Below are positions 35,943 to 49,511 of a stretch of DNA of 64,000 nucleotides, piece after piece. This DNA is from Parelaphostrongylus tenuis (Eukaryota > Nematoda > Chromadorea > Rhabditida > Metastrongylidae). Under the pieces are notes generated by a model. That model was not told the DNA's origin. It ran no database searches and saw only the letters and a list, made by a program, of their open reading frames with translations. Within the stretch, counting starts at the first letter, position 1. Each line of letters starts with the position of its first letter. The position numbers were made by a program, and so were the translations under genes. The stretch is taken from assembly GCA_019055375.1 (NCBI GenBank), contig JAHQIW010003849.1, positions 1 to 64,000 of the forward strand, written 5' to 3'.

Positions 35943-36292
35943 TTAATAACAGCCCATCATTATCTCCCACTTTTCCCATTGGTCCGCCAGATTTCGGATC
36001 TGATCGAATTCCCACCCTTTCGGCTTTGAATCAAAGAATTCTTGACATGCTTCTTCAACGTCATTGGAAGGTTCAAATCGATGACCTTCCAAAAAGTGTT
36101 GCATTAGCTGAAAAAGGTCGTAACAAGGTGGAGCAACGTCCGAACTATAGTGTGGATGCGATAGAATCTCAGCTCCATCCAATTCCTCAAACTTCGCTTG
36201 GTCTTTTTGGCAGTCTGTGGTTTTGCATTGTCTTGCTGAAATAAAGCGCGCTTTCGACGAACAAGTTCTGGATACTCACTGGACAATTCCAT
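35943..36292 (-). pseudogene. mariner transposase C-terminal fragment
   Basis: Minus strand: ALFQQDNAKPQTAKK holds the second Asp of the D,D34D triad. After a one-base shift near 36,170 the next frame carries HPHYSSDVAPPCYDLF, where mariner has YSPDLAPSDYHLF, and ends EACQEFFDSKPKGWEFDQI and LADQWEK. The last catalytic Asp (APSD) is replaced by Cys (APPC). The N-terminal helix-turn-helix part is missing. Not active. Confidence 0.85.
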
Positions 36293-36464
36293 TCTACAGC
36301 AGATATGGACAAATTATATATCAATAGATATGCAAGAAGTAGACCTTTTCAAATTATATAAGAATCCCACACGATTCATGCAAAAAAAACGACATTACCA
36401 TCCAAACGATGGAAATTTTCTTTCCAACCTAAAAATTTTCGCAATGTATACATCAATTAACAAT

Positions 36465-36535
36465 ATAACAACAATATAATATAATAATATAGTATAACAA
36501 TAATTAACAATATAACTATATATTTCCTGGAAAGT
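36465..36535. repeat. AT-rich low-complexity repeat
   Basis: Imperfect repeats of aacaatataa and ataatata between the two mariner fragments. Confidence 0.6.
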
Positions 36536-36634
36536 TTTGGGCACACTATTGATCTAACCTTTATGTTTGCCTGTTTTTTCCAAAACTTCTGTACATTGTT
36601 ACTAAGCGTCTTACACAAGCTTAGACCATGCAGA

Positions 36635-36866
36635 AAAGCACTTATGATGGCTGTGGTCCAGATGCTACGCCGTCGGATTATGGTTCTATCTCCACTTGAT
36701 GGTACATTTCTTGCGTGGACGCTGATTCGAGAAATTTGACCAAGTTGTAGAGGCATGTCAGGAGTTTCCCGATCCAGTGCTCAAGGGATGGCCATTTTGA
36801 GCAGATTCAGAAGCTTGCAGATCTTTGACAGAACATCGTGGATAATGATGGTCTTTATTTTGAAGA
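36635..36866 (+). pseudogene. second mariner transposase fragment, opposite strand
   Basis: Plus strand, several frames: PDATPSDYGS near 36,655 (the APSD third-Asp motif kept), then VEACQEFPDPVLKGWPF and an interrupted QIQKLADL. It matches the C-terminal part of the fragment at 35,943-36,292 but lies head to head with it, about 340 bp away. Differences between the two rule out a simple recent inversion. Confidence 0.8.
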
Positions 36867-36869
36867 TCA

Positions 36870-38320
36870 GGTATTGTTGTTTTCAGCCATAATAGCTTGA
36901 GTAAAGATTTTCAAGTATTATTCTAATGTAAGAAATGCTTGGATACTGTATAACTTGGAGAAGATGATGAAAAATTACTATAATGGCCCGTGTTGTAAAA
37001 ACGCCAAAGTATTTCTTCCTCGGATTTCCCAGAGAAGATCACGCTATTTCTGCACAATATGCGAACATGGAGGAGGACGGGAGGTCTACAAGTTCTAGGG
37101 GAATCTGCAGCGAAATCGAGAAATCATGGAAGACACTTTGCTGCCTCAATAACCAGCGGTTATGAGACAGCAAAATAACCGTCAAATATAAGAAATGTTA
37201 GAGGAGTCTAAAAAACGTTATAAAGGTGGCTAATGATGCTAGGGTAAGGAGTTCGAGGGAGACTTTCCGCATTAAATTGATGTGGTTTGTTCTCAACCTT
37301 CCTATTGAATTGATGTGTTTTGAGACATCACGGCTGTTTTATAGGTGATGAACTTCCCCATTATGTTAAAGTTACAAAACTTTCTTCCGACTTGAAACAA
37401 AAATCTAGATCATGTTCCACTACGTAATGTGACTCTCATCAAAATACGTAATTACCATTCCTTTGTCTCATAAATTCCTAATCATTGCAAAGAATTTTTA
37501 ATTGAAAATCTGGCTAACCGCAGTGCTCTTTCACTTACGCAAAAAACGTTTTTTTGAAATGATAGAGTAAATAGTGCAATGAAATTCGAAAAGATTCCTC
37601 AATCAAATTCAAAGTCGATGTAATGCATCAAAGTCTGTGACATCCTCGCTCGAGATGCCACAACGAGTTTTGTAAGAACGACAACTTGGGGATGTCTGAT
37701 TTCACGATTCCAGGTTCGCACTGCTTTGCTCAACCAATTCAAACTTGATTATAAAATAACGGTAGCAACTTAAAATGTGCACAGGCCTGGGACAACTTCC
37801 AAGTGCTCAAAATAAGGTGCGGACAATTCGTCAAGTGGGGTTGGGCAAATATCAATCGCTGTGATAAGTCGTAAGCACTCATTGGCAGGTGAGAGCAGTC
37901 GTCGAAAGGCGAAAATCTGAAGGCTAAGAATCGGGTGAGGAAATTTAGAAGGGCTAAACTTTAGCAAACAAATAATGGTAATTCATACGAAAGTAACCAA
38001 AAAGGTGAAAAGCTCACTAAATGGTGAATTTCACATGAAGCAAATGAATGACTGCAAGCACGTCAAAAGTTCGGCTCTTCAAAATAACAGAATCTACTGA
38101 TTTCTCGACTGCATTGCAACATGCGATAAAAGTGAATCCCATGTGGCAACCGACTGCATGTAATACCCACTCGTAAATTTTCTGTCACAAGCAGGGTCAT
38201 GTGAAACATTGATGGTCTGCTGCCTTGCGCATGTGATACGATTTTCTAAGCGAGATTCATTCAGTCGTAGGGTTTAATCGTTTGAATTCTTCCGGATGCG
38301 CGATGATGTATTTTAATGTA
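36870..38320. other. no gene seen
   Basis: Spacer before partial copy D. A 60-codon plus frame at 36,983 has no recognisable motif. The left limit of D is gradual and may extend into this stretch. Confidence 0.35.
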
Positions 38321-40480
38321 GTTTCAATAATTCACAAAGGCTTCTCAATATGACCGATTGCGTATTGATCTACCAAAGCCTTCAGCATATGAGGCAGTTC
38401 AGTAGCGATCATTCCAGATTTTTCAAATCATTCTAGCGAGGGAATTGGACTATAACGATCCGTAATGCGATCTGCATATACTGAATTTTTATTCGTGGCT
38501 CACTGGAGACAAAATTCACTCATATGAGTATTATGACCACCAGTTGTATAATGTAGAGGTGATAACCAATGTGACTAGGAATAATATAACACTTAGTGAT
38601 GACAGTGATATCTATAGAGCTATCAGATTTCAGGGCTCATCTGCTCAGTCATGGCAGTTTGAGCCCTCGATACTGGCTTGAATATTCGACAGTACTGTGT
38701 AGCTTCTACAACTACAATACCATTCATAACCATGAATGTTGTAGCAGTGGTGCGGGGCGCCTTCACTGCAGTCATTGTACTATTCTCTTCTTCTGAGCCG
38801 TCCTTTGCTGGCCCAAAAATCTCATATGCGGTCTGCTGGTTCTCTAAAAAAACATCATAATGAATAGTTTGAGTTTCTTGATTAACGCACTCACTTTCTC
38901 CATTTTGTGTAGTGCTGCCCGGTGACTTTGTTCGCAACACTCGATGTTTTTCACTACTAGGTGTCATTCTGTGTGATTACCTAGCAATAGATGCACAACA
39001 TTTCATCGTTATTTTGATGCTGTTTTTCCAGCTTTGATGAACTGCTGAATGGCGTAGAGTCTAGACATTAACAGTGGATTTTTACGAAGAGGTGATTTCT
39101 CGTAAAAATTGTCTCTTAGTGATTTTCAGACCGTATTTCACTTTTCAACGCCCAGCAATAAGGATGAAACGAATTTTATTGAATTTTCAATCGTTAGTCG
39201 TCCTTCATTTGATTATCACGGGTGTTTTTTAGGCAGAAAAACGCGAGCCTCAACGGTTAAAATGAAAGCCAGCGATTATGCCTTTCAGCAAGTGGTATAC
39301 AATGTCATCCTGTTTAGCATTTAGATAAGGCTCGAATATGCTACGAATTCCTATGATCTGTTTTCTTAGGGATTCTCTAAGCGACTTTCACAACATTTTA
39401 TTGGGAATTCGATTCCGGTTGCCATTAATATTCGATGCGTTGATCGCGGAAGACAAACAAATGGGAGACACTTTGCATCCTCAACTTGAGTGTGTATTAT
39501 CCAGTTATATGGCTGCAACTTGTAGTTAGCGTGATGAGTACATAACATTCAATCAATGTGCTCACTTTTTGCGCTTCCAGTGATGCTCGACGTTTTTTTT
39601 CATCGGCTGGAGATTGGAAAGTAGGAAGTACAGCTGCAGAAAATTGTAGAGATGTGGGAAGATTCCAGTGTGTAGTGTGAGGTATTGAGAAAATGATATG
39701 TACTTAATTTTCGATATAAACTTTCAAAAATGTTCGAATCCATACCCGAGGTTGGTACGCCAGGGCTATACACGCGTGTTTCGGAGATTTACGTAATTTT
39801 CTCAAACGTATGGATAGAATTCCACCAAAGTCACCAACTCATTCACAACAACATGGCCTCTACAGAAGTCATGCAGTATGAAAATCATAACCGATTATAG
39901 TCTTGGGTTAGCATATTTATTTATATGGAGCTAATTGAGTTAGAAATCGAAATATTCCATTTCTGCAACTCTTTGTCTGCAAGGCCACAGTATTTTTTGT
40001 ACTCGCAACCCTGATAATGTGTTTTCTCGGACTCACGTCATATTATTTTCATTTTGTTGCTTGGAGGATTATCTTTCAAACAGGTATATAAATGAATATT
40101 ATGCTATTCGCTAATGTATCGTAATGGTAGCGTTATTTTCTTGGCTATTTAAAGATGATTCAAAGATCTATCTAAAGGGAAAGATGGCCACTATCATTTT
40201 ATTAAGACTTCCAGATCTATTATGCATTTGTATACGGAAGCTCTCGCGTAAAAATTACAACATGTAATTAAGTAATCATAAAGTTTACGTAGTTTCCAAC
40301 GCCTGTACTATACTGATCAGTGAGCGTATGATTAACATCAGAGGTAACCGTAAAAAGCACTAGAAGCGGGGATGATCATTCTATCAAAGGATTGAATTTT
40401 TAAGAGATAGGAATTGAAGCACGAAATCAATGAATCAATGAAACTTGAAAAGATGATAGAAAATGGCAAACATCATGGTG
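38320..40480 (+). repeat. partial diverged copy D of the repeat unit
   Basis: Matches copy A from about 5,760 to 7,960 in order, for example gacaaaattcactca near 38,508 (A 6,000) and gatcagtgagcgtatgat near 40,315 (A 7,862), but with many substitutions and indels. It is the most diverged copy and lies directly against the inverted copy C, separated only by a truncated MITE. Confidence 0.7.
38626..38968 (-). pseudogene. two-exon gene relic with intact splice sites (copy D)
   Basis: Minus strand: exon at 38,895-38,968 (SSEKHRVLRTKSPGSTTQNG) ends at gtgagt. A 51-bp intron ends in tttttttag. The next exon begins at 38,843 and continues in the same phase (NQQTAYEIFGPAKDGSEEE, then MTAVKAP and FMVMNG) to a stop region near 38,626. 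Copies A, B and C have the homologous second exon with breaks. D looks closest to a coding version, but no full gene could be built and the family is not recognised. Confidence 0.4.
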
Positions 40481-40487
40481 ATCATAA

Positions 40488-40617
40488 TTATACCTTTATC
40501 TCGAGTGCTTTGTTTAGACCACGCTCAAATTTCAATATATCCTTTCATCATTATCTGAGCCAACATGTCATGTGGTCTGGTAACGGCTCCTGTACAGCCC
40601 GAGACACGTGTTTCGGT
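40488..40617. mobile_element. MITE family 1, cut off at the copy C junction
   Basis: Begins tacctttatctcgagtgctt and follows the 3.1-kb MITE through gagacacgtgtttcgg, then changes at 40,617 to the inner end of copy C (ttgtattttggttgtatttg). The second terminal repeat is missing, so the rearrangement that placed copy C broke this element. Confidence 0.75.
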
Positions 40618-40794
40618 TGTATTTTGGTTGTATTTGGAAACTCATGACTTCATCTCTATCTTTTCAATTCTACATTACATGAAAGTATTTGCATAAGTCG
40701 TTGGAAAGCGCTTTTTGAAATTTCTTATTTGGGACATCATAACAGTTTACTGCACTCAATGTTGATCGCATATCACGGAGACTCGAAACCTAAG

Positions 40795-40942
40795 TGACTC
40801 CCTCGTGGAGTAACTCTGAATTTTCTGGCGATTATGGACTTGGTGGTTTTCGATTGTACACGATAACTCTACGATGGCCAAAGAACTTGTGTGGCAAAGA
40901 ACATGGCAATTTTCTAAAAAAGAATTTGGATCACTGTTATAG
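40795..40942 (+). CDS. RNase T2-like exon (copy C, frame kept)
   Basis: Same exon as 11,956-12,102 but with the six-A run intact, so the frame reaches the gtatgt donor as KKNLDHCYR. The LYTITLRWPKNLC stretch is the reason for the RNase T2 suggestion. The following region holds MGKVDYDNLG after a tttttccag acceptor at 41,415, possibly a later exon. The signal-peptide exon and catalytic histidine exons were not found, so a functional gene is unlikely. Confidence 0.3.
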
Positions 40943-42639
40943 GTATGTACATGATGCTCATGTTATTAGCTTCTCTACAACACATCAATAGAAACAGATT
41001 ATTTGTTTAAATGTTAGTGTGGTGCAACCAATGAATACAGTACTGTAAGGGCGTGGTTCTCATTATGCTAATGACTGAAAAAAATGAAAAACGAATACTG
41101 CTTTGCTTCTCGAGGCCGAGAAAATGGGTGAGTTCGCTTTTTACCAACGTCTTCATTCCTTACTTCATTCAAACGAAATCGTTGCTAATGGGGCCAAACG
41201 TCAGTGTGGTTGAACGTATGTTCAGTATTTCATATTATAGAAACGATAGATCGGTGCTTACATGTGAATACTGAAGCTTTATTGTCCACTATCTATTGCT
41301 AGTTCCTGTACCGAAGGATCTCGTATATGAGATGCCGAGAAAAGCCGGTAATCGAGAGATGAAAACTTAACTCAAATGCTTTTGATTCACCAAACATTGT
41401 TATCGGGTCTTTTTTTCCAGCGATGGGGAAAGTAGACTACGACAATCTTGGAACAACTAGCAAGCAGAAGGAAGGCTAATTGACTGCTATGTAGTTACTT
41501 CGCTATTCAAAGAATTTAGTTACTTTAACAGAATGGTGAGGTCTGCTGCCTATGTTTCCGAGAAGCAACAAATATTATACTCCATAGACCATTTCAATAC
41601 CAAATATCTAGTACAAGTTTGACTTTCACGAATCCCTGAAGTATATCACTGCCTTTGACTGAATGCTTGATAATCCGCCGTGTGATAGCTAGTCAGAATT
41701 GGTCTCCGAGGACTGGCTTAGAAATTTATCAGTTTGGATACTTTCCATTATGGTTTTTAAAGACTTTCAGTGGCAATGTGAACACAAGCGGGAACACTAA
41801 TAGAGAAAAATTATAGTCTTAGCTTTTTATGTTAAGCAGCTGTGAGGTGTTATTATCAGTGTTTCATGAATATCAGTGATGCAGCTAAATAATACAATGT
41901 AGTAATACAGCGCAGTTAATACATTAATCGTACAGTGGTTAAAGTTTTGGCTGGGCTCACCTTCCTTAAAGCCTGGAGAGGTCAGATTGATTCGTAATCC
42001 ACTCAGTCGAAACCTCGATGACCTCAACAGAAAATGTAAGAAGCGAATTTGGGATCGCACTGTAAAATGGTTCGTTACATAACACTCATCGTTGTGATGT
42101 TTTAGGTCTTTCAATTATTCATTGAAGACTTGAAATACTAAAGCTTGACCTCTCACTATGCCTCAGGCTAATCTTTCCGGCCTGAGACAGGCACAGATTC
42201 CGTTAATCACAATATAGCTTTAGAGCATGTGAAGACTGACATTGGACTCCTTTGCTCTTCAGAGCTTCCACTAAACTTCATTTGAAGAGGATTGACCGGA
42301 GCAAGAGTCAAGGGTATTTGCTGGTCAGCATGACAGGGAAATAATTTCTCATTAACACATAGCTTGGACATTGTGTTAATGATTTGAATGTCTACCGAGC
42401 CCTGATAAATTTTTCGTGTGATAAGTGCTGTCTGAATCGATCATCAAGCAAGGACCCTTAAAGGTTATGAATCAGTTGCAGCGGTGATTTTTGCTGCAGC
42501 ACTCATTGTTTATTTGTGTCATCAGATCACATCAAGGACCATGTGAACAAAAATTCATACTAAAAAGGACGTTTTTGAGAAGAGTTTGAATTAATGTTAA
42601 GAATACCAGACATTCGTTACTCGTAAAGAGTTCTCCTGA

Positions 42640-42890
42640 TCAGCTGACGCGAGGGCGGTAATGGTAGAAGTAATAGCAGTAACACTTCAATGGCTGACGT
42701 TTAGTTGGCTCGCCTTTTTCAGAGCGTGAACATAAGTTTTATCAGACTAAGACTTATCTCTCCAACAAAAAGGAAAGTCCAGACTTTTAAGAGAGCGAGC
42801 CACCAAAACGCAAGCCATCGAACTTCTACTGCTATTACAGCTACGACTACTGCCATTGTCAATCTCGCCATCAGCTAAAGCAACTCATTT
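42640..42890. mobile_element. hairpin MITE family 3 (copy C)
   Basis: Inverted counterpart of 10,015-10,258, with the same two facing arms (ggcggtaatggtagaagtaa and gctattacagctacgactac). Confidence 0.6.
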
Positions 42891-43061
42891 TCATACACAA
42901 GCAAATAATGAGTGTGATCTAATGGACTTTTCTTATGAGTTTTACGTGAGTTGCTCTACTTCGCTCGTTCGATCATATTCTAGGTAAAGCACTACATAAT
43001 CTAAAGACGATCGCTTATTTACATTTCGCTCGAAATAATGATAACATAACAGCATGATTAC

Positions 43062-43475
43062 ATGTTTGACCCGCTATGCGATCTCATAGGGGCATTCATA
43101 CTGTCTAGACAAGCTCCTGTTTCGTCATTAAGGACCTCAATAGCGCACTCTTGCCCGTTCAGGCGATTCGTTGGTGATACATCTGTATGAATGGATCGAC
43201 GCGGAATATTTAGATCTTCGCAAGATAAGTGAGAAGATCCCCGAACTTGTAATGACCACAGTCAAGTTTTAAGGAGCTGGATAGAATGAACCAATTAAGA
43301 ATGAAAAATTGAGTCGATTTCGGTAAAATGAATGCTTTTATGCAAGGGTGTATCTCCAGAGAATCGACTGAACTGACTGAGATTGTGCTACTCAGTTTGG
43401 AAGGACGAAACAGACGCCTATTTGACTTTGTACAAGTGCCCTTATGAGACCTCATAACGGGTTCAAACACGTTAT
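43062..43475. mobile_element. MITE family 2 (copy C)
   Basis: Terminal repeats gtttgacccgctatgcgatc and gacctcataacgggttcaaa. The interior has an extra stretch (tgtatctccagagaatcgac) missing from the A version, so A has an internal deletion. Confidence 0.6.
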
Positions 43476-44599
43476 CATATTATCAGACTATCATTGTTTA
43501 GAGCTGCGTCTATATAAACGGTCGAGGATAGTGTATAATTCATTCTACCAACCGCACACTCTCGGCTGTAGTCACGCCAAGTTGTGTGATTCTGTCACCT
43601 GACTTGCGGTGATCTACTATTCGACGTCGATTCCTTAATGTAAGGGTATTTCCCCAAACGATCGATTCAATCGAGGGACACTGCGCGACTGAGGAGGGCG
43701 GAAGGACGAAGCAAGCGTCTGTGTAGCACTCCTTAAGTGCCTCATCAGACCTCATAACGGGCTCAAACATGTAAGAATATTATCAAATTCTAGAGTTTTT
43801 CATCCTTAAACTCACTTTTCTCATCTGTATTCAGTATTGCTGACGATGCTGACTGCCGCTACGCGCGTCAAAACAAGGAACGAAGAAGGAAGCTCAACCT
43901 CAGTCAGACTGAAGTCAATATTCAGCAAGCGTGAGTTCTGTGTTAATTTGCATAAATAGTGTAGTTTAATTGATGCGATGATCGCTCAATCCACGCCAAC
44001 GTCCTCACGCCTCAACCCAACGTTCCTAGCACAAAGCTAAAGCTTTCTTGGGAGATTCGCGATAGCATATTTTTCAAACTTTACCATTTGCTAACTTCAA
44101 AAACTACTTTTTGCGATCTGAAGGTTTTCAATGTGGTCGAAAAAGCTAGAAAGTGCTCGCAATGATTGACCGAAACGTTTATATTCTTTTGTGTTGCGAT
44201 GTCATTGAGACGCTTTTTGTGCATGCAACGAGTAAAATGAAAAAAGTTCTTAGTCAAACGGCGTGCGTGATGTCACTCGCATTACGTCTAGTCTGGCTTT
44301 CACTAATGGGAGAATAGGAACATTTCCATACTTCCTTGTCACGTACAGTGGTTGGCTAATTCATTTTCGATTTTTGAAACTTGCATCATCAAGCTCACTC
44401 ATTTCGGTGCGTAATACCGAACGGTACTTATTACGACACTACTATGACTAATGAGCATGTTCACACCGTCGTTAAAGTAGCGGTTAAGTAGGCAATTCTT
44501 ATTGATAAAATATGCTTGCGTGACTGAGCTAAATGCTGATTTTCTTGCACCTACCAGGTTGAACCGTTGAAGGTTGGTTGCTGGCAAATCGATTTTGTG

Positions 44600-44715
44600 C
44601 ATCACCAAAGGAGTGGTAGCAGGACAGGAGTTTGGTAGTGCATGCTTAGCAAGCACCCCTTAAAACGTAGGATACGAGTTTAAGTCCCTCTAAGGTAGAA
44701 CATTTCACATTATCA
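44600..44715 (+). repeat. tRNA-derived SINE, family 2 (copy C)
   Basis: Inverted counterpart of 8,230-8,345. On this strand the head reads ggagtttggtagtgcatgct and the B-box region reads acgagtttaagtccctctaa. Confidence 0.5.
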
Positions 44716-47700
44716 CTCTACCTTAGTGGATATATAAATATATCACTATAACCTCCACTAAGAGAACAGGCGAATAAAGAATTCTTGTTGATTACATACG
44801 TTGAATTCCGCAATAATTGTGTTACATATAAAGATGTCCGTATTTTGGATTTATATACGATCATGATAAGATTCCCACTAAATACTACACTTTGTGCAGA
44901 TTTTATTAACGGTGTCGTCTCATTCTCAGTTTGACATGGAATTAATATGATTCATCGTAATCTTATGCCTTAAGCTCGATATGCTCTTGAAAATTTTTGA
45001 CGTTTTGTCTAATAATTCACTCTTAAGTGCAGTGATTTTGACGGTACCTCTATTGTTCATCATGCGCTCACTGAATCTAATATACAAGGGTTTATCACAT
45101 TATTACAGGAGTTCAGAAGCTCGAAAATGTTGTCCTTTATTAATAGCCTGTTTGATTTCTATGCGTGCTCTTACAAATCTAAGTGGTGTGAATCTTAAAA
45201 ATCTGACAGTGGAACTAAACGGCTCAAGACATGTTATATCATTAACAGACTATTACATTTGAGCAGGGTCTACAAAAAAGCTATTGCACTCAAATCTTTG
45301 GCCTCATAATAATCTATAAAAATTTTTGAATGAACAACAGAGAGTACATGAGAATTTCAGGCAAGAGAAGGACGGTGCAGATGGAATGAATAGTGCCAAC
45401 CAGGCAGCAAAACAGAGTTCACACTGTTTCATCAAAACAACGCTGAAACAATGTGGTGATGTCGGTGTGGAAGCTACACAGTCTGCGTTCGAGCCATTCC
45501 CATGAATTCAAAGTGTAATGATTAAAGAATCAAAGAAGGCAGCAGAACACAATCTGAACGTGCTATCGAAACGGCTAAGATTGAGCCTGAATAAGGTCGA
45601 TAGAGTCACTATTGGAACCACACCGTATCAACTCAACGATCATTCCCTGAAATCATGCCAGTATCAAGTACTCAGAGTATTATACTAACTGAAATTTATG
45701 ATTAGTGAAATCTATCAGTATTCCAGACATCAGCGTCATCCCTTTATATTATATTATTCACAGTCACATTGCTTTTCACCTTTACATATTACGACAATCA
45801 TGTGTCCTATCCGCTGTGAGTGAATTTTGTCTGCAATGAGTAATGAATAAAAATTGATCCATGCATGTGAGACACACCGATACTATTTCTTAAATCGCTG
45901 CTGTAATGTTAGAAAATTATAGAGAGGAATCATTATTAAACTGATCCTAAAACAGATTGCCTTTCAGACGCATACGCAATCGTTCGACCAAAAGTTGTCC
46001 GAATTTTCAACGCTCAGATAAAATCCAACCGTATATTAGAAAAATTGAATGATGGTACTTTTCCGTTAGACAGCACGAGACGCAAAAGCGATCCCTATCT
46101 CTAAAAAATGGCTTTTCAGAGCACTTCTAGCACTCATTCGAAAGTACGAAGCCCTAGCTAGAGCACTACACAGGGGCTTTTTTTTTCAAAGTTTTTTTGT
46201 AACACTTTAATGAAAGAAAACATCTGTTTTTACAAGCGGATATTTCTTCCCTAGCGTAGCTCTCTTTTAGACTATTAGCAATACTTCGATAGCGTAAGAT
46301 TCAACGATTGCAAAGCTGTGCTTATTCTCTTGTAAGACCATTCCTCTGAATGCAGCAGGGAAATAAAATTGATTCACATACTTCAACACGTATTTTTTTG
46401 GCTAATCTACGGGCTGAGGAGCGAGACACAAAATTAATACCGCTGTTTCAACAAGGCCATCGATGGACTGCACTTCGATGGGTTATATGTGCAAAGCGAT
46501 TTTTGTTAGTCAAGCACGAATTATTTCTTCACTTTGAAAGAAACTCAGGTTGATTGTATGATTCTAATACTACGTGACTTTCTCTACACGTTCATGTGAT
46601 TTTCGTGCTTCCATCTAATTGACAGTAAGAATGCGCGGCCTGCGCTAAACAAAACTTTATTTTGAATTCGGCCGCTTGTTGCGAATATTGCAGTGTTGTA
46701 AAAAAGCCTTCTTCGAAAAAATTCAAGCATGGACCTCCTGTGACTTATGCTTATGAATGGCCACTAACAGTTTAGTGTAAAATCCTTAGTCAACAAAAGA
46801 GAAACCTTTAAAAAAATTTCTGCTTAATGAGGGAAATGATCCCTATTTAATTTAAAGTGTCTAGTTTTGAGGTCACTGAAGTAACAAAACGTTTTAAGAC
46901 GAGAAGAATCTATCCGGGTCCGGGAGATAAGGAAACAGTCTGAGACCTTCTCCAACGTCCTTTCCGATGGCGACGTGTTCCGAACATGGTGACGAACATG
47001 GTACGTGAGGCTCATTCGGCGATTCGCGATTCGTAAGTCAGAACTCATTGCCATATGGGGTTATAAAAGCCTGTGGTATCCAATTGTGGATCTCAGTGAT
47101 GGTGTAGTTCTTGGAGACCAACTTCGCAAACCGGCTGGACGTCGTGAGTGCGAAATAAACTTCGAAAATTTCGTGTCATTGTCATGTGGGTGGTACACAA
47201 TTTTTGATGTGGTTGAAGTATCTCACGACTCTGCTACATAGCAGAAAGTGAGAGGGCTGTTGAACGAAAAGATGAGCAAGGAGCTTGGGATCCGTTATCT
47301 ATTCCGAGGCTTCTCAAAGAAATAGAACTGCGGCCCACACTATTTTCCTTTTCCCGAATAATTTCTACTTCATGTTGTTCTACATATACGTCTATAGTAT
47401 ATTTATCAGATGGTCGTTGTGATTAAGAAATTATCGAATTCGATGTGTTCTTCTTTGCACCATGAGATCTTGATGAACAGGCTTTTTGTGTTTATGCGTA
47501 ATCCATGGTTTTTGCACGCTTCAAACCCAGTTCATCAAGCAATGTTTGTGTTTCATTAGTACTCCTCGGAAAGATAGCAGTGTGAAGCGGGAACAAAGGT
47601 CCATACGGACTTTCTTGTTTACATGTATGCACTTTTGGTTTCAGTCGAACGACTCAGTTGTGCAGTGTAGCAATGACAGCATTGAAAAACAGTGTCTTTT

Positions 47701-49266
47701 GTCGAAACCCTTTTCCTACGACAGTGATGAGATGCCAAGAGAAAAGCTTTATTTTTGCGACGCAGTTTCGATTACAGTGTGACAGAGTATTAATGGAAAG
47801 CGGATTCGCTCTTTGGTAGACGTGCGCTAATAGTATTGCCAATGTTTAATGCAGTGACTCGCTTGCCCATAATCAGTAACGATCGTGACAAGAAACAGAT
47901 GATATTCCCGGTAGAGCTTGATTACCTAACAATGTGGCTGTGGTCCTTATAGCAAAATCTTCGTCGAAATCCTGTTTAATCAACTGTTCGTGTCTTATCT
48001 GAGAAGATAGTTATGCGCAGAAGGTTATAATCTTTTTGCGCATTATTAATATGTGCTAAAAACTCTAACATCAATTCGTGAAAGCTACAGGTTGAACTAA
48101 AAACAGGAGAAACTCAAAATTTTAATACGACAAATCTCAACCGATTTGTGCTCATTGAAATCTACTTTATATTCAAACGGCATGGCTTATTCAACAATTG
48201 ACATAACGGTATCATCATTCATTGGGGACTCTTTGATTTCCGCGCATATCACGTATGACACACCGATTGCAGCGATGCTCGCGAGTAAAAATTCGCATTA
48301 GTGAACGTCCTGCCCTCCACCTCTATCCCTCCTCACCCTTTAGGTATTGAAATCTACGCTTCAGGGAGACAGCATCGTGTTTGAATGATGTTTATCACAG
48401 AAGGTACTTCTATATGATCTTTGATAAAAGTAAAGCCATTTTTTCGGGAAGTTCGAACGTTAAACTGACTAAAAGAAGATAAGTTTTGCATCCAAAGTAC
48501 TTTTTTCGACTTCGCAGCTGATTTTTGATACTACATAGTGGAATTTTGATTCTAAAAATACTTTATTGTTACGAAAAGTTTGGTAAATTGGATCAACTCC
48601 TTTGATCTTTTCAAAAAAACGCCTTCGTGTTCTAATATCTCCAGTTTAGCAAAGCTAAAACTACACCATTGGAAAAACAATGCCTTTCGAACTCTTGTTT
48701 CACATTTTTTCTGATCTTATTTATATTTGCTTTTTACTCCTACTTTATTCATCTTTGGCTTTTATATCAAGATCAAATCGTCTTTGCAGTGTAACTCAAA
48801 TAGTTCAGTCAACACTGAATGTGGCATGGCTTCGAGCATTTTGGGCACCTGCTTGCTCAATTTTGGCGAAGGAAGAATGTCATCGCCTGGATAGCCGAGG
48901 TAAGCGTTCTATTTGTACCGGTCGAAGGCAATAATTTGTTCTACCTAGCCAATGCGCTTAATTCATCTAGCTAATGTTTTCCTTTCTATCAGAAACTCCA
49001 CAACCAACTATGGAGAGAATGTGCAAGCGAAATTAGGTAATGAAGAATGATGTCCAATAGCGAGTGGCAGATCAGTTATCTCATGTAATGGCAAAACTCC
49101 AAACCTGCACTAGCTTACATGAAGTCTTTTAGATTGGAGAAAAATGGAGAGGGTGCAGGAAGCCGCCTTATGTGCAATTTTATGCACATCCCGAATGCAG
49201 TGTTGTGCATCGTCTCTGCTAAACTACTCCTTTTACTGTTATTTCCATTCACTATGATAGCTTTCA

Positions 49267-49511
49267 GGGCGCCGCGGCCGAGTGGTTGTGATGTCGTTTA
49301 CGGCGAGCGCGGAGCCAACTCAAACTCCCACTTCTCTCCGGCAGTCCGCAAGAACGCCCTTTGAAACGCCACAGCAAGCCTATCCTCGATAATGCAAGAA
49401 GACGCGCTCAACAAGTATTCTACGCCGTTCAAGAAGAAGATGAAAAACGAATTGAATGCTAGAAGTCTTGAAATCCACACAGTGAAAAAAGACACTGTGA
49501 TAACGGATTAG
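49267..49511 (+). repeat. tRNA-derived SINE, family 1 (copy C, best preserved)
   Basis: The head gcgccgcggccgagtggttg matches the 5' end and A box of a tRNA Ser/Leu. A B-box-like segment follows near 49,318 (actcaaactcccac). The body includes a gaagaagatgaaaaacgaat stretch and the tail has gtgataacggatta. Confidence 0.65.
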
